A DNA stretch of 64,000 bases from positions 1-64,000 of the forward strand of contig JAFZNO010000076.1 in assembly GCA_017552985.1 (NCBI GenBank). Reading direction: 5' to 3'. The notes below the pieces were generated by a model. It ran no database searches. It was given only the letters and a program-made list of their open reading frames with translations, and was not told the origin of the DNA. The stretch comes from Lachnospiraceae bacterium. Its GTDB lineage: Bacteria; Bacillota; Clostridia; Lachnospirales; Lachnospiraceae. Position 1 is the stretch's first letter; every line of letters starts with the position of its first letter. The position numbers and the translations under genes are program-made. Positions 16,943 to 24,902 of this stretch are shown here, one piece after another.

Positions 16943-17656
16943 TCATTCCTTCACCGTTTCCATAAAAATGGCTTCCAGGGAGGATTGGTCCTTTATGACC
17001 TCGCTCATGAGGCCGCTTGTCACAAGCCGTCCTTCCTTGATGATCGCAACCTTGTTACATAGCTTTTCCGCAACGTCGAGCACGTGGGTTGAGAAGAAGA
17101 TGGCGCCGCCGCGCTCCGTGAGCTCTTTCATCATCTCCTTTAGCAAAAAGGCAGCCTTCGGGTCGAGTCCAACGAAGGGCTCATCCATGATGAGGAGCTT
17201 TGGGTCATGCAGAAAGGCTGAGATCAGCACGAGTTTTTGCTTCATGCCGTGGGAATAGCTTGAAATCAGGTCCCCAAGGGAGGACGTAATCTCAAAGCGC
17301 TCTGCGTAATCCGCTATTTTTTCCTTGCGCTCCGCGGCGGGGACGCCAAAGACGTCGGCGATGAAATTCAGGTACTGTATGCCCGTCATGAACTCATATA
17401 TGTCCGGGTTGTCGGGGACGTAGGCGATGCGGCGCTTTATCTCCAGCGGATTCTTTTGCACGTCGATCCCGTCAATCAAAACCTCACCCTTGTCATAAGG
17501 GTGGATTCCCGTGATGGCTTTGAGCAGCGTCGTCTTGCCTGCGCCGTTATGTCCGATGAAGGCATAAACGTCGCCCTTTTCTACGTGGAGGGAAACGCCG
17601 GAGATTCCCTTGGTCGTTCCTTTGTAAAATTTTTCCAGATCCTTTATCACTAACAT
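16943..17656 (-). CDS. ABC transporter ATP-binding protein
   Basis: A 237-aa ATPase. Walker A is GHNGAGKTTLL (~34-44), the signature is the degenerate SYSHGMKQKL, and Walker B is LLIMDEPFVGLD, followed by the switch His in FFSTHVLD. The SHGMKQ signature is typical of bacitracin/Na+-type ABC-2 exporters. It is the first gene of the two-gene exporter operon, with AAAGGAG at its start. Two short palindromes lie upstream and may bind a regulator. Confidence 0.92.
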   Translation of the reverse strand: MLVIKDLEKFYKGTTKGISGVSLHVEKGDVYAFIGHNGAGKTTLLKAITGIHPYDKGEVLIDGIDVQKNPLEIKRRIAYVPDNPDIYEFMTGIQYLNFIADVFGVPAAERKEKIADYAERFEITSSLGDLISSYSHGMKQKLVLISAFLHDPKLLIMDEPFVGLDPKAAFLLKEMMKELTERGGAIFFSTHVLDVAEKLCNKVAIIKEGRLVTSGLMSEVIKDQSSLEAIFMETVKE

Positions 17657-17683
17657 GGTTAGACACTCCTTTTGTTATATAAG

Positions 17684-17720
17684 AAACAATGTATTGTTTG
17701 TATTACTTGTATCTATACAA
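17684..17720 (-). promoter_or_regulatory. Palindromes in the ABC operon promoter region
   Basis: AAACAATGTATTGTTT (17684-17699) and TTGTATCTATACAA (17707-17720) are near-palindromes in the AT-rich DNA directly upstream of the exporter operon. They look like operators of a GntR/MerR-type repressor. A clear -10 could not be fixed. Confidence 0.4.
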
Positions 17721-17857
17721 ATAATAATGCATAAAATAAAAAACGTCAAGAGGCATCCCGGAGGATTTCGCGTTCCCTTGGCGTTGCTTTTTCCCGCGGG
17801 TTCTCATATAATGAATATAAGGTCCGTTAATCGAAGCGAATAGGGTGGTAGTGAAGG

Positions 17858-18715
17858 ATGAGTGAAGATAAGGAAATGGTTTCCAAAAGAATAGAAGAGT
17901 TTTTATCCTGTCTCTTGATCTCGGTGGGAGCGTTGCTTGCGAGTTTTTCCGTAGTCTGCATCCTGATCCCGAATGATGCGATCGATTACGGAACGGCGGG
18001 CATTGCGATCATTTTAAGCAAGCTGACGCACTGGAACCTTTCGGCGTGCGTTGCCGGCGTATTCCTGCCCTTTATCATCGCGGGCTTTTTGATCCTGGGA
18101 AAAAGATTTGGCGTAAAGGCACTGCTCGGCTCGGCAGTATACACCGTGGGCATTGCCGTATTTGAACAAATTCCTTTTGAACTCAATACGGAACATTTCC
18201 TGGCGGTCGTGTTTGGAGGCGCCATCCTTGGCGCGGGACTTTCCCTCATCCTAAAGAACGGCGGATGCATTGACGGCTCGGAAATCTTTGCCAACATTGT
18301 CGTGAAGAAAATCTCCGACAAGACGGGGAAAAACTTTAGCATGACCTACCTGCTCATCGGTTTTAACGCCTGTGTTTACGCGGCGGTATTCCTTTTGATC
18401 AACCGTAACGCAGCCCTGATGAGCCTTCTTGTTTACGTTGTTGCGACCTCCATCATCAATCACTTTACGGATCATTACGAGGCGATCAAGCAGGTTACCA
18501 TCATCACGAAGGATCCCGACAAGCTCGTGAAGGCCATCAAGGAGGAGCTCAACAAGACCTGTACCATCATGAATTCCTACGGCGCCATCGCCGGAGAAAA
18601 CAAAACGCTCATCTGTTACGTCAACTATTTTGAATTACCGAAAATGAAGGAGATCATTGCGAAAAACAAAGGAACCTTTAGCACCGTATCCACGATCGAT
18701 GAAATTTTAAGATAA
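17858..18715 (+). CDS. YitT-family membrane protein (DUF161 + DUF2179)
   Basis: A 285-aa protein with about five to six membrane helices (~15-190) carrying the DUF161 pattern (NDAIDYGTAGIAIILS, NGGCIDGSEIFANI) and a soluble C-terminal DUF2179 domain (~220-285: QVTIITKDPDKLVKAIKEEL). Family members are common in Firmicutes and may be transporters with a regulatory ligand domain; the substrate is not established. It stands alone, divergent from the ABC exporter. Confidence 0.88.
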   Translation: MSEDKEMVSKRIEEFLSCLLISVGALLASFSVVCILIPNDAIDYGTAGIAIILSKLTHWNLSACVAGVFLPFIIAGFLILGKRFGVKALLGSAVYTVGIAVFEQIPFELNTEHFLAVVFGGAILGAGLSLILKNGGCIDGSEIFANIVVKKISDKTGKNFSMTYLLIGFNACVYAAVFLLINRNAALMSLLVYVVATSIINHFTDHYEAIKQVTIITKDPDKLVKAIKEELNKTCTIMNSYGAIAGENKTLICYVNYFELPKMKEIIAKNKGTFSTVSTIDEILR

Positions 18716-18732
18716 AAATTTAAAATAAGGCA

Positions 18733-18790
18733 TTGACAAATATCCGTAAACTTGGTAATATGTCCGTAAAGACATCCGCAAACTTGGTAA
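18733..18790 (+). promoter_or_regulatory. Promoter with 32-bp spaced direct repeats
   Basis: TTGACA (18733-18738), 17 bp, TAATAT (18756-18761) form a strong promoter. The 17-mer ATCCGTAAACTTGGTAA at 18742-18758 recurs with one change at 18774-18790, 32 bp on. The first copy covers the spacer and -10; the second reaches the ribosome site. This fits control by the XRE-type protein encoded in the same operon. Confidence 0.7.
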
Positions 18791-18801
18791 AGGAGGCAAC
18801 C

Positions 18802-19125
18802 ATGGGAGAGCAAGACATTTTAAAAGCAGCCCAGGCGCAGGCGTCGAAATCGGGCGAATTTGAAAAAGAAACGGCTAACAAAGCAATGGCAAGTGCAATC
18901 TGTGCATCCGTAGTGGCGATGATCGTGATGGTCGTGGCAGAGCTGCTGGTGTATCGCAAGATCGATCTGGGGAAGCCAGCGCTTCTTCTCATTGTAACTT
19001 GCGTCGTGGAATTGTGTCAGGGTCGTAAGCTTCAAAACAAGAAACAAGTTGTCAGAGGCGTTGTGGAAGCAATTGTCGCAGCCTTATTTTTGATTTTATA
19101 CGTGGGGGCGTTTTTCAGAAGATGA
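18802..19125 (+). CDS. Small membrane protein, DUF6442-like
   Basis: A 107-aa protein with an amphipathic N terminus (~1-28) and three hydrophobic helices (~30-50, ~58-72, ~84-105). The layout matches DUF6442 proteins, which in Clostridia are usually paired with a small XRE regulator, as here. Start: ATG at 18802 behind AAAGGAGG. The stop overlaps the next start as ATGA. Function is unknown. Confidence 0.75.
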   Translation: MGEQDILKAAQAQASKSGEFEKETANKAMASAICASVVAMIVMVVAELLVYRKIDLGKPALLLIVTCVVELCQGRKLQNKKQVVRGVVEAIVAALFLILYVGAFFRR

Positions 19126-19337
19126 ATTCACATTTACAATTAAAAAATAAGATTAAAGAACTGAGACAGGCCAAGGGTTATTCCCAGACGAAGCTGGCGG
19201 AGGAAGTCGGTACGACGCAGAATACCATTAGCTCGCTGGAAACGGGGCAGTATTCCCCTTCCGCATATCTGTCGGGCCTGATCTGCATTGCACTCGGATG
19301 CAAATGGGAAGAGTGCTTTTATTACGAGGTAAGCTAA
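19122..19337 (+). CDS. XRE-family helix-turn-helix regulator
   Basis: A 71-aa DNA-binding protein consisting almost only of an HTH_3 domain (IKELRQAKGYSQTKLAEEVG, quoted to 20 residues, then TTQNTISSLETGQY). It overlaps the DUF6442-like gene by 4 bp. It probably controls its own operon through the direct repeats at 18742-18790. Confidence 0.9.
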   Translation: MNSHLQLKNKIKELRQAKGYSQTKLAEEVGTTQNTISSLETGQYSPSAYLSGLICIALGCKWEECFYYEVS

Positions 19338-19373
19338 GGCTTATAAAAATTTCATATTAAAGGAGTACTAAAC

Positions 19374-19640
19374 ATGGCAGGATTTGGATTTGATTCCGAA
19401 ACGCTGAGGGCAGCAGGAGCAGCGGACGAAGCCTACGTCGTTATTCAGGTTGTGCTGACGGAGAAACTGTTTGGTGCAGGCTCTGGGGTGTCTAGCCTCA
19501 CCAATCTCCAAAGGGCAATCAATGAGCAGGTGGCAAAGGGCTACCGGCTGCACACGATCTCAACGACCTCGTCCGGAACCAAGGGATTTCTCGGCGGCGA
19601 CAAAATCCAGGCGACCATGGTGTTTGAGAAGCTTTATTGA
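19374..19640 (+). CDS. DUF4177-like small protein
   Basis: An 88-aa soluble protein. The segment INEQVAKGYRLHTIST followed by QATMVFEK resembles DUF4177, a small beta-rich family of unknown function. AAAGGAG precedes the ATG. It follows the XRE gene by 36 bp and could be in the same transcript. Confidence 0.65.
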   Translation: MAGFGFDSETLRAAGAADEAYVVIQVVLTEKLFGAGSGVSSLTNLQRAINEQVAKGYRLHTISTTSSGTKGFLGGDKIQATMVFEKLY

Positions 19641-19674
19641 TCAGCCATGAGAACTGTCATATCGTAAAGCAATT

Positions 19675-19702
19675 ACGGCAGGAAGCATATTTCTGCCGTT
19701 GT
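19675..19702 (+). terminator. Possible weak terminator
   Basis: ACGGCAG (19675-19681) pairs with CTGCCGT (19693-19699) and is followed by TGTTGTGG, which is only weakly T-rich. Confidence 0.4.
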
Positions 19703-19746
19703 TGTGGTTCCTGTCATTTTCAAATATAGAGAAATGAGATATCATA

Positions 19747-20208
19747 ATGAAGACAATCAGAGTTGTGGCAGCAGTCATAAAATCCGTCGATCCTGACGGA
19801 AGGCCCGTGATCTTTGCAACCCAGCGGGGATATGGGGAGTTTAAGGACGGATGGGAATTCCCGGGCGGGAAGATCGAACCGGGCGAGACGCCCGGGGAGG
19901 CGCTGGTCAGGGAGATCAGGGAAGAACTGGGAACGGAGATCACCGTGGGTGAGAAGATCATGACGGTAGAACATGATTATCCGGAATTTCATTTGTCCAT
20001 GGACTGCTTTTGGTGTGAGGTGCAGAAGGGAAACCTGGAACTGCGTGAGCATGAGGCGGCGCGGTGGCTGACGGCGGAGACGCTGGAGGACGTAGACTGG
20101 CTTCCCGCGGACGTGGAATTGATAAGGCAGCTGCGCGATGAACTGGTGGCTGGCGGACGGAAAGAGGAAAAAACGCCATTGGAAAGGCAAGTGGAGGGCG
20201 AAAGATGA
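19747..20208 (+). CDS. NUDIX pyrophosphohydrolase, MutT/8-oxo-dGTPase type
   Basis: A 153-aa NUDIX hydrolase. The full Nudix box is present (GGKIEPGETPGEALVREIRE, then ELG, ~37-59), preceded by WEFPGGK. Close relatives of this shape hydrolyse oxidised or deoxy NTPs, so nucleotide-pool cleaning is likely. The gene ends in ATGA shared with the next gene, which suggests coupled expression with a large membrane protein. Confidence 0.88.
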   Translation: MKTIRVVAAVIKSVDPDGRPVIFATQRGYGEFKDGWEFPGGKIEPGETPGEALVREIREELGTEITVGEKIMTVEHDYPEFHLSMDCFWCEVQKGNLELREHEAARWLTAETLEDVDWLPADVELIRQLRDELVAGGRKEEKTPLERQVEGER

Positions 20209-21599
20209 CGCATCGACAGCTTTTTAAGGAAATATACGGAGACAACAAGAGGTATCTGTTTGCCTGCCTGACGGCATTCATTTTCTTTTCCGTGCTTGCA
20301 TTTGGCGGGGGAGGCGTAGCCCAGGCTGAGGCATTGGATGCGCAAGGAACGGCGACCGCCCTTGGAGGAAGCTTTGGAAAGACTATGGCGCCGGTGATCG
20401 GGACGGGGTATTTCGCAGGCATTGACATGTCCTGGGTTATGGTGATCCTAAGTGCTGTTTCGCTCAGCGTCTCGGCTGGGAAGGGCCTTGGACTTGCAGG
20501 ATTTGACAAGCTGTCGGGCTTTTCCTTTGGAATCTTTGAGAACACCTACGTCAGCACGTTCCTGTTGGTCTGGTACGGTTTGCCCCTGCTTCTCAAGGCA
20601 TTTAGCAAGACGTATGCGGCTGGACTGGCTTTGGAAAACCTGTTGAAGAAATGGAATGGCGTGGTGATGGCGGTGATCACCTCTTCGCAGATGGTCGCGA
20701 ACGTATCACCGAAGGCAACGGTCAATGCCGCGTCATTAAGTGAAGCGGCGACCTCAGTCAAGGGAGCTTTACCGCAGTGGGTCATGGTTCTGGGTTGCTT
20801 TTTCGTTCTGGTGATCACCATGTCACTGTATTTCTTAATGCGTTATCTCTTCGCGTTGATCGACATTGTGGCCGTTCCGGTCTGTACGTTTGTGCCTTTT
20901 GTTTCCTTCTTTCTGGGTTTCGGAAAGTTGATCCTCGTGATCGTGACGTTCTTAACGGCCATGTTTATGCCGGCGTTATTTTTCGTTTTCTTCCTGTTCA
21001 CGGTGGCGGTGGCGCTTCTTTTGTTCCGCCAGGCTTACCTTGCGAGCAGGTACTTTAACAACGTATTCGCCAAACCCCTCTTCCGGAAGATTTTCGGTGG
21101 TTACAAAACGGATTACCCATTGGTCGCAAAGAGGATTCCCGCCAAGATCAGAAAGCAATTGGATGGCGTAAACGTTGAGCTGGCAATCCCGGTATATCTC
21201 CAGAAGAAGCTTAACGGAACGAAGAAGATGCCCCTGTTTGACCGCTGGTGGATGATCACGTCCGGCGGACGCACGCTTCTCATGAAGCCCATGTTTGGAA
21301 AGAAGGATTGCTGGCGGATCCCGCTGGTGAACGTTCCTGAGCGTAAGGTCTTTATTAATCAGTTCATTTTCTACTATGAGGTATTTAACCTAAGCGGGCC
21401 GGAAACAAATCTGACCAACGTGTTCAAGCGCGTGCCAAAGCAGTATCACGTGGTGTTTAGCAAGGAATATTTCCATCGTTATCAAGACATTAAGCGTCTC
21501 ACCGGCTTTACGGATTTTGCGGAGTACCGCACTTCCCTGATGCAAAAAAAGCCCCAGGCGCAGCAGGCCGGGGGCTGGGGACAGCAAGTGAGGTATTAG
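20205..21599 (+). CDS. Large membrane protein of unknown function
   Basis: A 464-aa protein with about seven hydrophobic segments: one near 20-40, others at ~75-95 and ~115-135, and a group at ~190-285. A cytoplasmic tail of ~170 residues follows (YFNNVFAKPLFRKIFGGYK and on) and ends in a Q/G-rich stretch. I recognise no family. It overlaps the NUDIX gene by 4 bp and the convergent PTS gene by 4 bp. The tight coupling to a nucleotide hydrolase is unusual but gives no clear function. Confidence 0.75.
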   Translation: MTHRQLFKEIYGDNKRYLFACLTAFIFFSVLAFGGGGVAQAEALDAQGTATALGGSFGKTMAPVIGTGYFAGIDMSWVMVILSAVSLSVSAGKGLGLAGFDKLSGFSFGIFENTYVSTFLLVWYGLPLLLKAFSKTYAAGLALENLLKKWNGVVMAVITSSQMVANVSPKATVNAASLSEAATSVKGALPQWVMVLGCFFVLVITMSLYFLMRYLFALIDIVAVPVCTFVPFVSFFLGFGKLILVIVTFLTAMFMPALFFVFFLFTVAVALLLFRQAYLASRYFNNVFAKPLFRKIFGGYKTDYPLVAKRIPAKIRKQLDGVNVELAIPVYLQKKLNGTKKMPLFDRWWMITSGGRTLLMKPMFGKKDCWRIPLVNVPERKVFINQFIFYYEVFNLSGPETNLTNVFKRVPKQYHVVFSKEYFHRYQDIKRLTGFTDFAEYRTSLMQKKPQAQQAGGWGQQVRY

Positions 21600-22702
21600 G
21601 ATAGCTGTTTTTTCTGGGCCATGGTCAGAAGGAATGCGATCGGGAAAGCAATGACCATGGACAGAAGGAATGCGGCAAAGCCGGGACCCACGTAGGCGAC
21701 GCAGGTGACAAAGCTCGGGAATGCAAAGGAACTGCACTGCGCACCCGCGAAACCTGCGATGCCGCCGCCAACGGCACCTGCAATGCAGGCAGAGAGCATG
21801 GCGCGCGGCTTGCTGACGGTTACGCCAAACAGAGCTGGTTCCGTGACGCCCAGGGCGCAGGAGAAGGCTGCCTGGAAGCAGATGCTTTTCTGTTTCTTGT
21901 CTTTGGCGATCAACGCGAGGGCAAGGGATGCGCCGCATTGCCCGTAGACGGCGCCGCCTAGCAGAGGCAAGATGGTGTCGAAACCGTTTGCCGCGATCGC
22001 GTTGATGCAGACGGGCACGATGCTCCAGTGAGCGCCAAGGAAGACCATGGGCTGGATGAAGAAGCCCATAAATACGCCGGCAACGGTTGGATTCCAATAG
22101 TATAATACGTAAAAGATTTTCGTTAGGAGATCTCCGATCCAGCCACCCATGGGACCAAAGAGCAGGAAGGTGACGGGTAACACGATCAGAGCACAGATTA
22201 ACGGTTTTAGGAAGCCCTTGAGAGATTCCGGAAGGAATTTTTCACAGGGCTTTTCTACAAAGTACAAAAGACCGACGGCGAGGATCACCGGGATCACGCT
22301 GGAATGGTAGATCGCCGGCTGGATCGGGAGACCCAGAAAGCTTAATCCCTGGTTGTTTTCCAAAACGGCGACAATGTCGGGATAGAGCATGGCCACGGGG
22401 ATCAGCAGCGAGATGAAAGGATCCGTGTTCCATTGCTTCGATGCCGTTAAGGCCAGAAAGAAGGGCAGAAAGTAGAAGAATCCGTCAGATGGGGCGTAGA
22501 AGACGGCATATAGGCCGCTTTGGGTGGAGAGTACGCCGAAATTGACCAGCAAAATAAGGATGCTCTTTAGAATGCTGGCGGCAGTAAGGCAGCCGATGAT
22601 GGGCAGAAATAAGCCCGTGATCTGGCTGATGACTTTTTTATATCCTGATTCTTTTGTGGCTTCTGCGGAGTTCGCGGAAGCACTGTTGGTTGATTTCTTC
22701 AC
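21596..22702 (-). CDS. PTS EIIC domain protein, beta-glucoside/sucrose type, stand-alone
   Basis: A 368-aa membrane permease domain of the glucose/beta-glucoside PTS family. Signatures are YAPSDGFFYFLPFFLALTAS, the WNTDPFISLLIP region and SCALGVTEPALFGV. BglP/SacP-type enzymes normally carry fused IIB and IIA domains. Here only IIC is present, with an S/N-rich N terminus instead of IIB, and no IIA/IIB gene lies nearby. It may use IIA and IIB from another system or act as a sensor. The start is GTG at 22702. It lies 46 bp behind the reverse transcriptase gene on the same strand. Confidence 0.85.
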   Translation of the reverse strand: MKKSTNSASANSAEATKESGYKKVISQITGLFLPIIGCLTAASILKSILILLVNFGVLSTQSGLYAVFYAPSDGFFYFLPFFLALTASKQWNTDPFISLLIPVAMLYPDIVAVLENNQGLSFLGLPIQPAIYHSSVIPVILAVGLLYFVEKPCEKFLPESLKGFLKPLICALIVLPVTFLLFGPMGGWIGDLLTKIFYVLYYWNPTVAGVFMGFFIQPMVFLGAHWSIVPVCINAIAANGFDTILPLLGGAVYGQCGASLALALIAKDKKQKSICFQAAFSCALGVTEPALFGVTVSKPRAMLSACIAGAVGGGIAGFAGAQCSSFAFPSFVTCVAYVGPGFAAFLLSMVIAFPIAFLLTMAQKKQLS

Positions 22703-22748
22703 GGTTTGTAATCCTATTCTTTTTATATTTTTGTCGTGATGCGGTCCG

Positions 22749-24038
22749 TTACGGACGGCCGGACGAATGCTCTTTTAAAAATTGATGGTAGGCATTTACC
22801 AGGGTTTGGTATCCCAGGGCCTTTAGGTCTTCATAGCGCGCGTTGTATTTGGCTTTTGTGTGCTTTCCCGTGAGCAAGGTGCGGATGCACTCCTGTGCGT
22901 AAAGGTCGATGACATGGAGGCTGTCCGTGACGGTGAGCGTCGGGAAATACCAATAGCTCCAGGAGAGATCATTCTCCACGGGGCTTTCCAAAAGCTTGCG
23001 GTGAAAGGTGCGGATAAAAGCCTTTGCCGGCTTTTCACCCAAAAGGTCGTTTCGTTTTTGCCAGCGCTGCAGGGCCCTCACCTTGCGGCGCATTTTTTTC
23101 TTGATCTTTTGGACGGAGACGGGGGATACGTCCACCTGACCGTCCCGTACGTAAAAGCCAAGGAAGAGAAAACCTTCTTCCGGCGTGCGGAATTCTTCCT
23201 TCGCCGGATTGACGGCAAGACCCTTTTCCGAAAGAAAACTCCGGATGGCATCGGCATGGCGCTGGACTTCTTCCATGGAATCACCGAAGACGATGACGTC
23301 ATCGCTGTAACGGGCGTAGGGAATGTCCTGGTCATAAAAGAACTGATCCATGTCGCGGAGGTACAGGTTCGCGTAAAAGCATGCCAGCGGCGTGCCCGCC
23401 ATGATGCCCTTTTGTTCCCGGATCAGATTGCCTTCAGGTGACTGGCCGCCCCTCACGCAGGGCTCCGTTAAAAGAGACTTTAGGAAGAAAAACAGCGTCG
23501 GATCGTCCTTTGTCACGGCTTCCAGTTCCGGAAGGAGTCTATCGATGGGGATGGAGTTAAAGTAATTGCTGACGTCGACTTTATAAGTGTATTTCCGTCG
23601 TAAGTCTGGAATCTTATGGAGCCGCCGGATGGCGTCCTTGGCACTCCTGTTTGGGCGAAACGAAAAAAGGTTGTCGCAAAACAGTCCGTCATACTTTCGA
23701 AGAAGCAGATAGGTCAAAAGCTTTAGGACCAAGTTCTCCGCTTCCGGATAGGTATAGACCACGCGCTTTTTCTGGGAGCTTTGCTTGCTGATGACGGATT
23801 TCCGGGGCAGGGGGAACTGTACGCCGGAGGCCGTTTCCCTGGAAACAGGAAAATGTTCGGCGGAAGCGGTCTGCCGGGAAGTGATTTGCCGGATCTCCTC
23901 GCAGACGGGAAGGTACCCCTGCACGTCAATAAACTCCCGCAGGCTCCGGGCAGCAGCCCCTTGGCAGGCGAGAGACGTCTTATATGCATAAAATTTTTCC
24001 CAGACTTCCTGCTGGGAGAGGCTATCCAATAAAGACAT
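22749..24038 (-). CDS. Reverse transcriptase (RVT_1), not part of a group II intron
   Basis: A 429-aa RNA-directed DNA polymerase. The fingers/palm segment FSFRPNRSAKDAI (~126-137) is group II-like. Catalytic Asp residues are seen in KVDVSNYFNSI (Asp155) and YARYSDDVIVF (Asp246, Asp247); the usual YADD is YSDD. KGIMAGTPLACFYANLYL (~210-227) is the RT template-grip region. FLFLGFYV and the basic helix KIKKKMRRKVRALQRW form the thumb. A C-terminal region (~350-429) has no endonuclease. The canonical retron NAxxH and VTG motifs are not seen, nor a group II domain V downstream. ATG at 24038 has GAGGG 7 bp upstream. It sits 64 nt after the inverted-repeat RNA element and probably shares a transcript with it. 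Confidence 0.88.
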   Translation of the reverse strand: MSLLDSLSQQEVWEKFYAYKTSLACQGAAARSLREFIDVQGYLPVCEEIRQITSRQTASAEHFPVSRETASGVQFPLPRKSVISKQSSQKKRVVYTYPEAENLVLKLLTYLLLRKYDGLFCDNLFSFRPNRSAKDAIRRLHKIPDLRRKYTYKVDVSNYFNSIPIDRLLPELEAVTKDDPTLFFFLKSLLTEPCVRGGQSPEGNLIREQKGIMAGTPLACFYANLYLRDMDQFFYDQDIPYARYSDDVIVFGDSMEEVQRHADAIRSFLSEKGLAVNPAKEEFRTPEEGFLFLGFYVRDGQVDVSPVSVQKIKKKMRRKVRALQRWQKRNDLLGEKPAKAFIRTFHRKLLESPVENDLSWSYWYFPTLTVTDSLHVIDLYAQECIRTLLTGKHTKAKYNARYEDLKALGYQTLVNAYHQFLKEHSSGRP

Positions 24039-24102
24039 TTCGGGACCCTCGGACGGCGTTTGCCAAATCACTTGCACGCGTGGATTAGATTGGTTACATA
24101 TA

Positions 24103-24243
24103 AAAAACAGGAAGAGAAAAGGGTTAAAATTCAAGGAAATTCCTTGAATTCTACGGGATCGTACGTGAAACGGCTGCCTGCGAAACCATAAATTGTTTCA
24201 CGCCGGACCCGCCACAGGCGCTAAGCGTTCTCTTCCTGTTTTT
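24103..24243 (-). ncRNA. Candidate structured RNA upstream of the reverse transcriptase
   Basis: Read on the minus strand, AAAAACAGGAAGAGAA (24243-24228) opens and TTCTCTTCCTGTTTTT (24118-24103) closes a 141-nt segment: a perfect 16-bp inverted repeat. Inside are CGTGAAAC/GTTTCACG (plus-strand 24164-24171 and 24195-24202, 23-nt loop) and AATTCAAGGAA/TTCCTTGAATT (24128-24138 and 24140-24150). A short CGCC/GGCG pairing is also possible. The 3' end runs into T6. The position just before an RT gene and terminal inverted repeats recall retron or DRT-type RNAs. A long terminator for the upstream gene is the main alternative. Confidence 0.55.
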
Positions 24244-24275
24244 GGCGTTGAGCGTATGTAGTTGCTTGGTAGCGA

Positions 24276-24797
24276 TCACTGGTTCAAGGCTTTCTTGGTG
24301 CGCTCGATGACGTAAGCCTTCGTGTTCCACCAGCCTGGATGGTTGTAGTAGAACCTAAGATAGGGTACGTGCTCCTTGTGGCAGTTGTAGCGGACGCTAT
24401 CGGCAGAACTGGTATCGGACATCAGTTCCACCACCAAAGCCCTTGCGTCGCCGTTCCAAAAAGTGATCTTGGTCGCGCGGCCCTTGCGGATGGAATCCGA
24501 CGTCAGGCGGTACGCGGGAAAATTCTTGGAATATACGTAAAGGAAGTACTGATCATAGGTGCCGGGATAATTAAACTGATTCTCCTCATCGGGCATCGTG
24601 GGGCCCCAGGAGAATCCAGACTCCGCACCGGAAGAAGAGGGTGCGGGTGCAGCGGATGCAGGCCGTGCGTTAGACGCGGCAGAATTGGGATTTGCTGCGG
24701 CATTTACGGCATTGGTAGCTTCTTTTGCCACGGTCTCAGCGGCATTTTTAATCTTGTCAGCGACGTTGGAACCAAACAGTTTGTCTAGAAAGCCCAT
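24276..24797 (-). CDS. Small protein of unknown function, first gene of the RT unit
   Basis: A 173-aa protein. The N terminus (MGFLDKLFGSNVADKIKNA) is amphipathic, followed by an A/S/P-rich linker (~28-62). The C-terminal domain (~65-173) contains ALVVELMSDTSSADSVRYN, VPYLRFYYNHPGWWNTKAYV and ends KKALNQ. The beta-alpha-beta pattern around VVEL and VPYLRFY vaguely recalls restriction-endonuclease-like folds, but I cannot point to a complete catalytic set, so no function is assigned. Start: ATG at 24797 behind AGGGGGA. A strong promoter lies upstream, and the stop is 33 bp before the structured RNA element. Confidence 0.65.
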   Translation of the reverse strand: MGFLDKLFGSNVADKIKNAAETVAKEATNAVNAAANPNSAASNARPASAAPAPSSSGAESGFSWGPTMPDEENQFNYPGTYDQYFLYVYSKNFPAYRLTSDSIRKGRATKITFWNGDARALVVELMSDTSSADSVRYNCHKEHVPYLRFYYNHPGWWNTKAYVIERTKKALNQ

Positions 24798-24840
24798 GTG
24801 TATTCCCCCTTTATTTTTCGATGGAAGTATGCTAATGTTT

Positions 24841-24869
24841 ATTATAATCAAAGAAATGATGCGTGACAA
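24841..24869 (-). promoter_or_regulatory. Promoter of the small protein / RNA / RT unit
   Basis: On the minus strand TTGTCA (24869-24864) and a perfect TATAAT (24846-24841) are 17 bp apart, 43 bp before the start at 24797. No equally good promoter is seen between this gene and the RT. Confidence 0.75.
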
Positions 24870-24902
24870 GCATTTTCTTTTTGTCCATTGGAGCGTTACA
24901 AA

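Noticed and set aside
22749-24243. Group II intron with its maturase
   Set aside because: There is no room for or sign of domain V/VI after the RT, and the PTS gene follows after 46 bp. The RT also lacks an endonuclease domain.
22749-24243. Canonical retron
   Set aside because: The upstream RNA layout is suggestive, but the RT lacks the retron-specific NAxxH and VTG motifs and its fingers region is group II-like. Retained only as an RT/RNA candidate.
22749-24243. Diversity-generating retroelement
   Set aside because: No template/variable repeat pair or variable-protein gene was seen near the RT.
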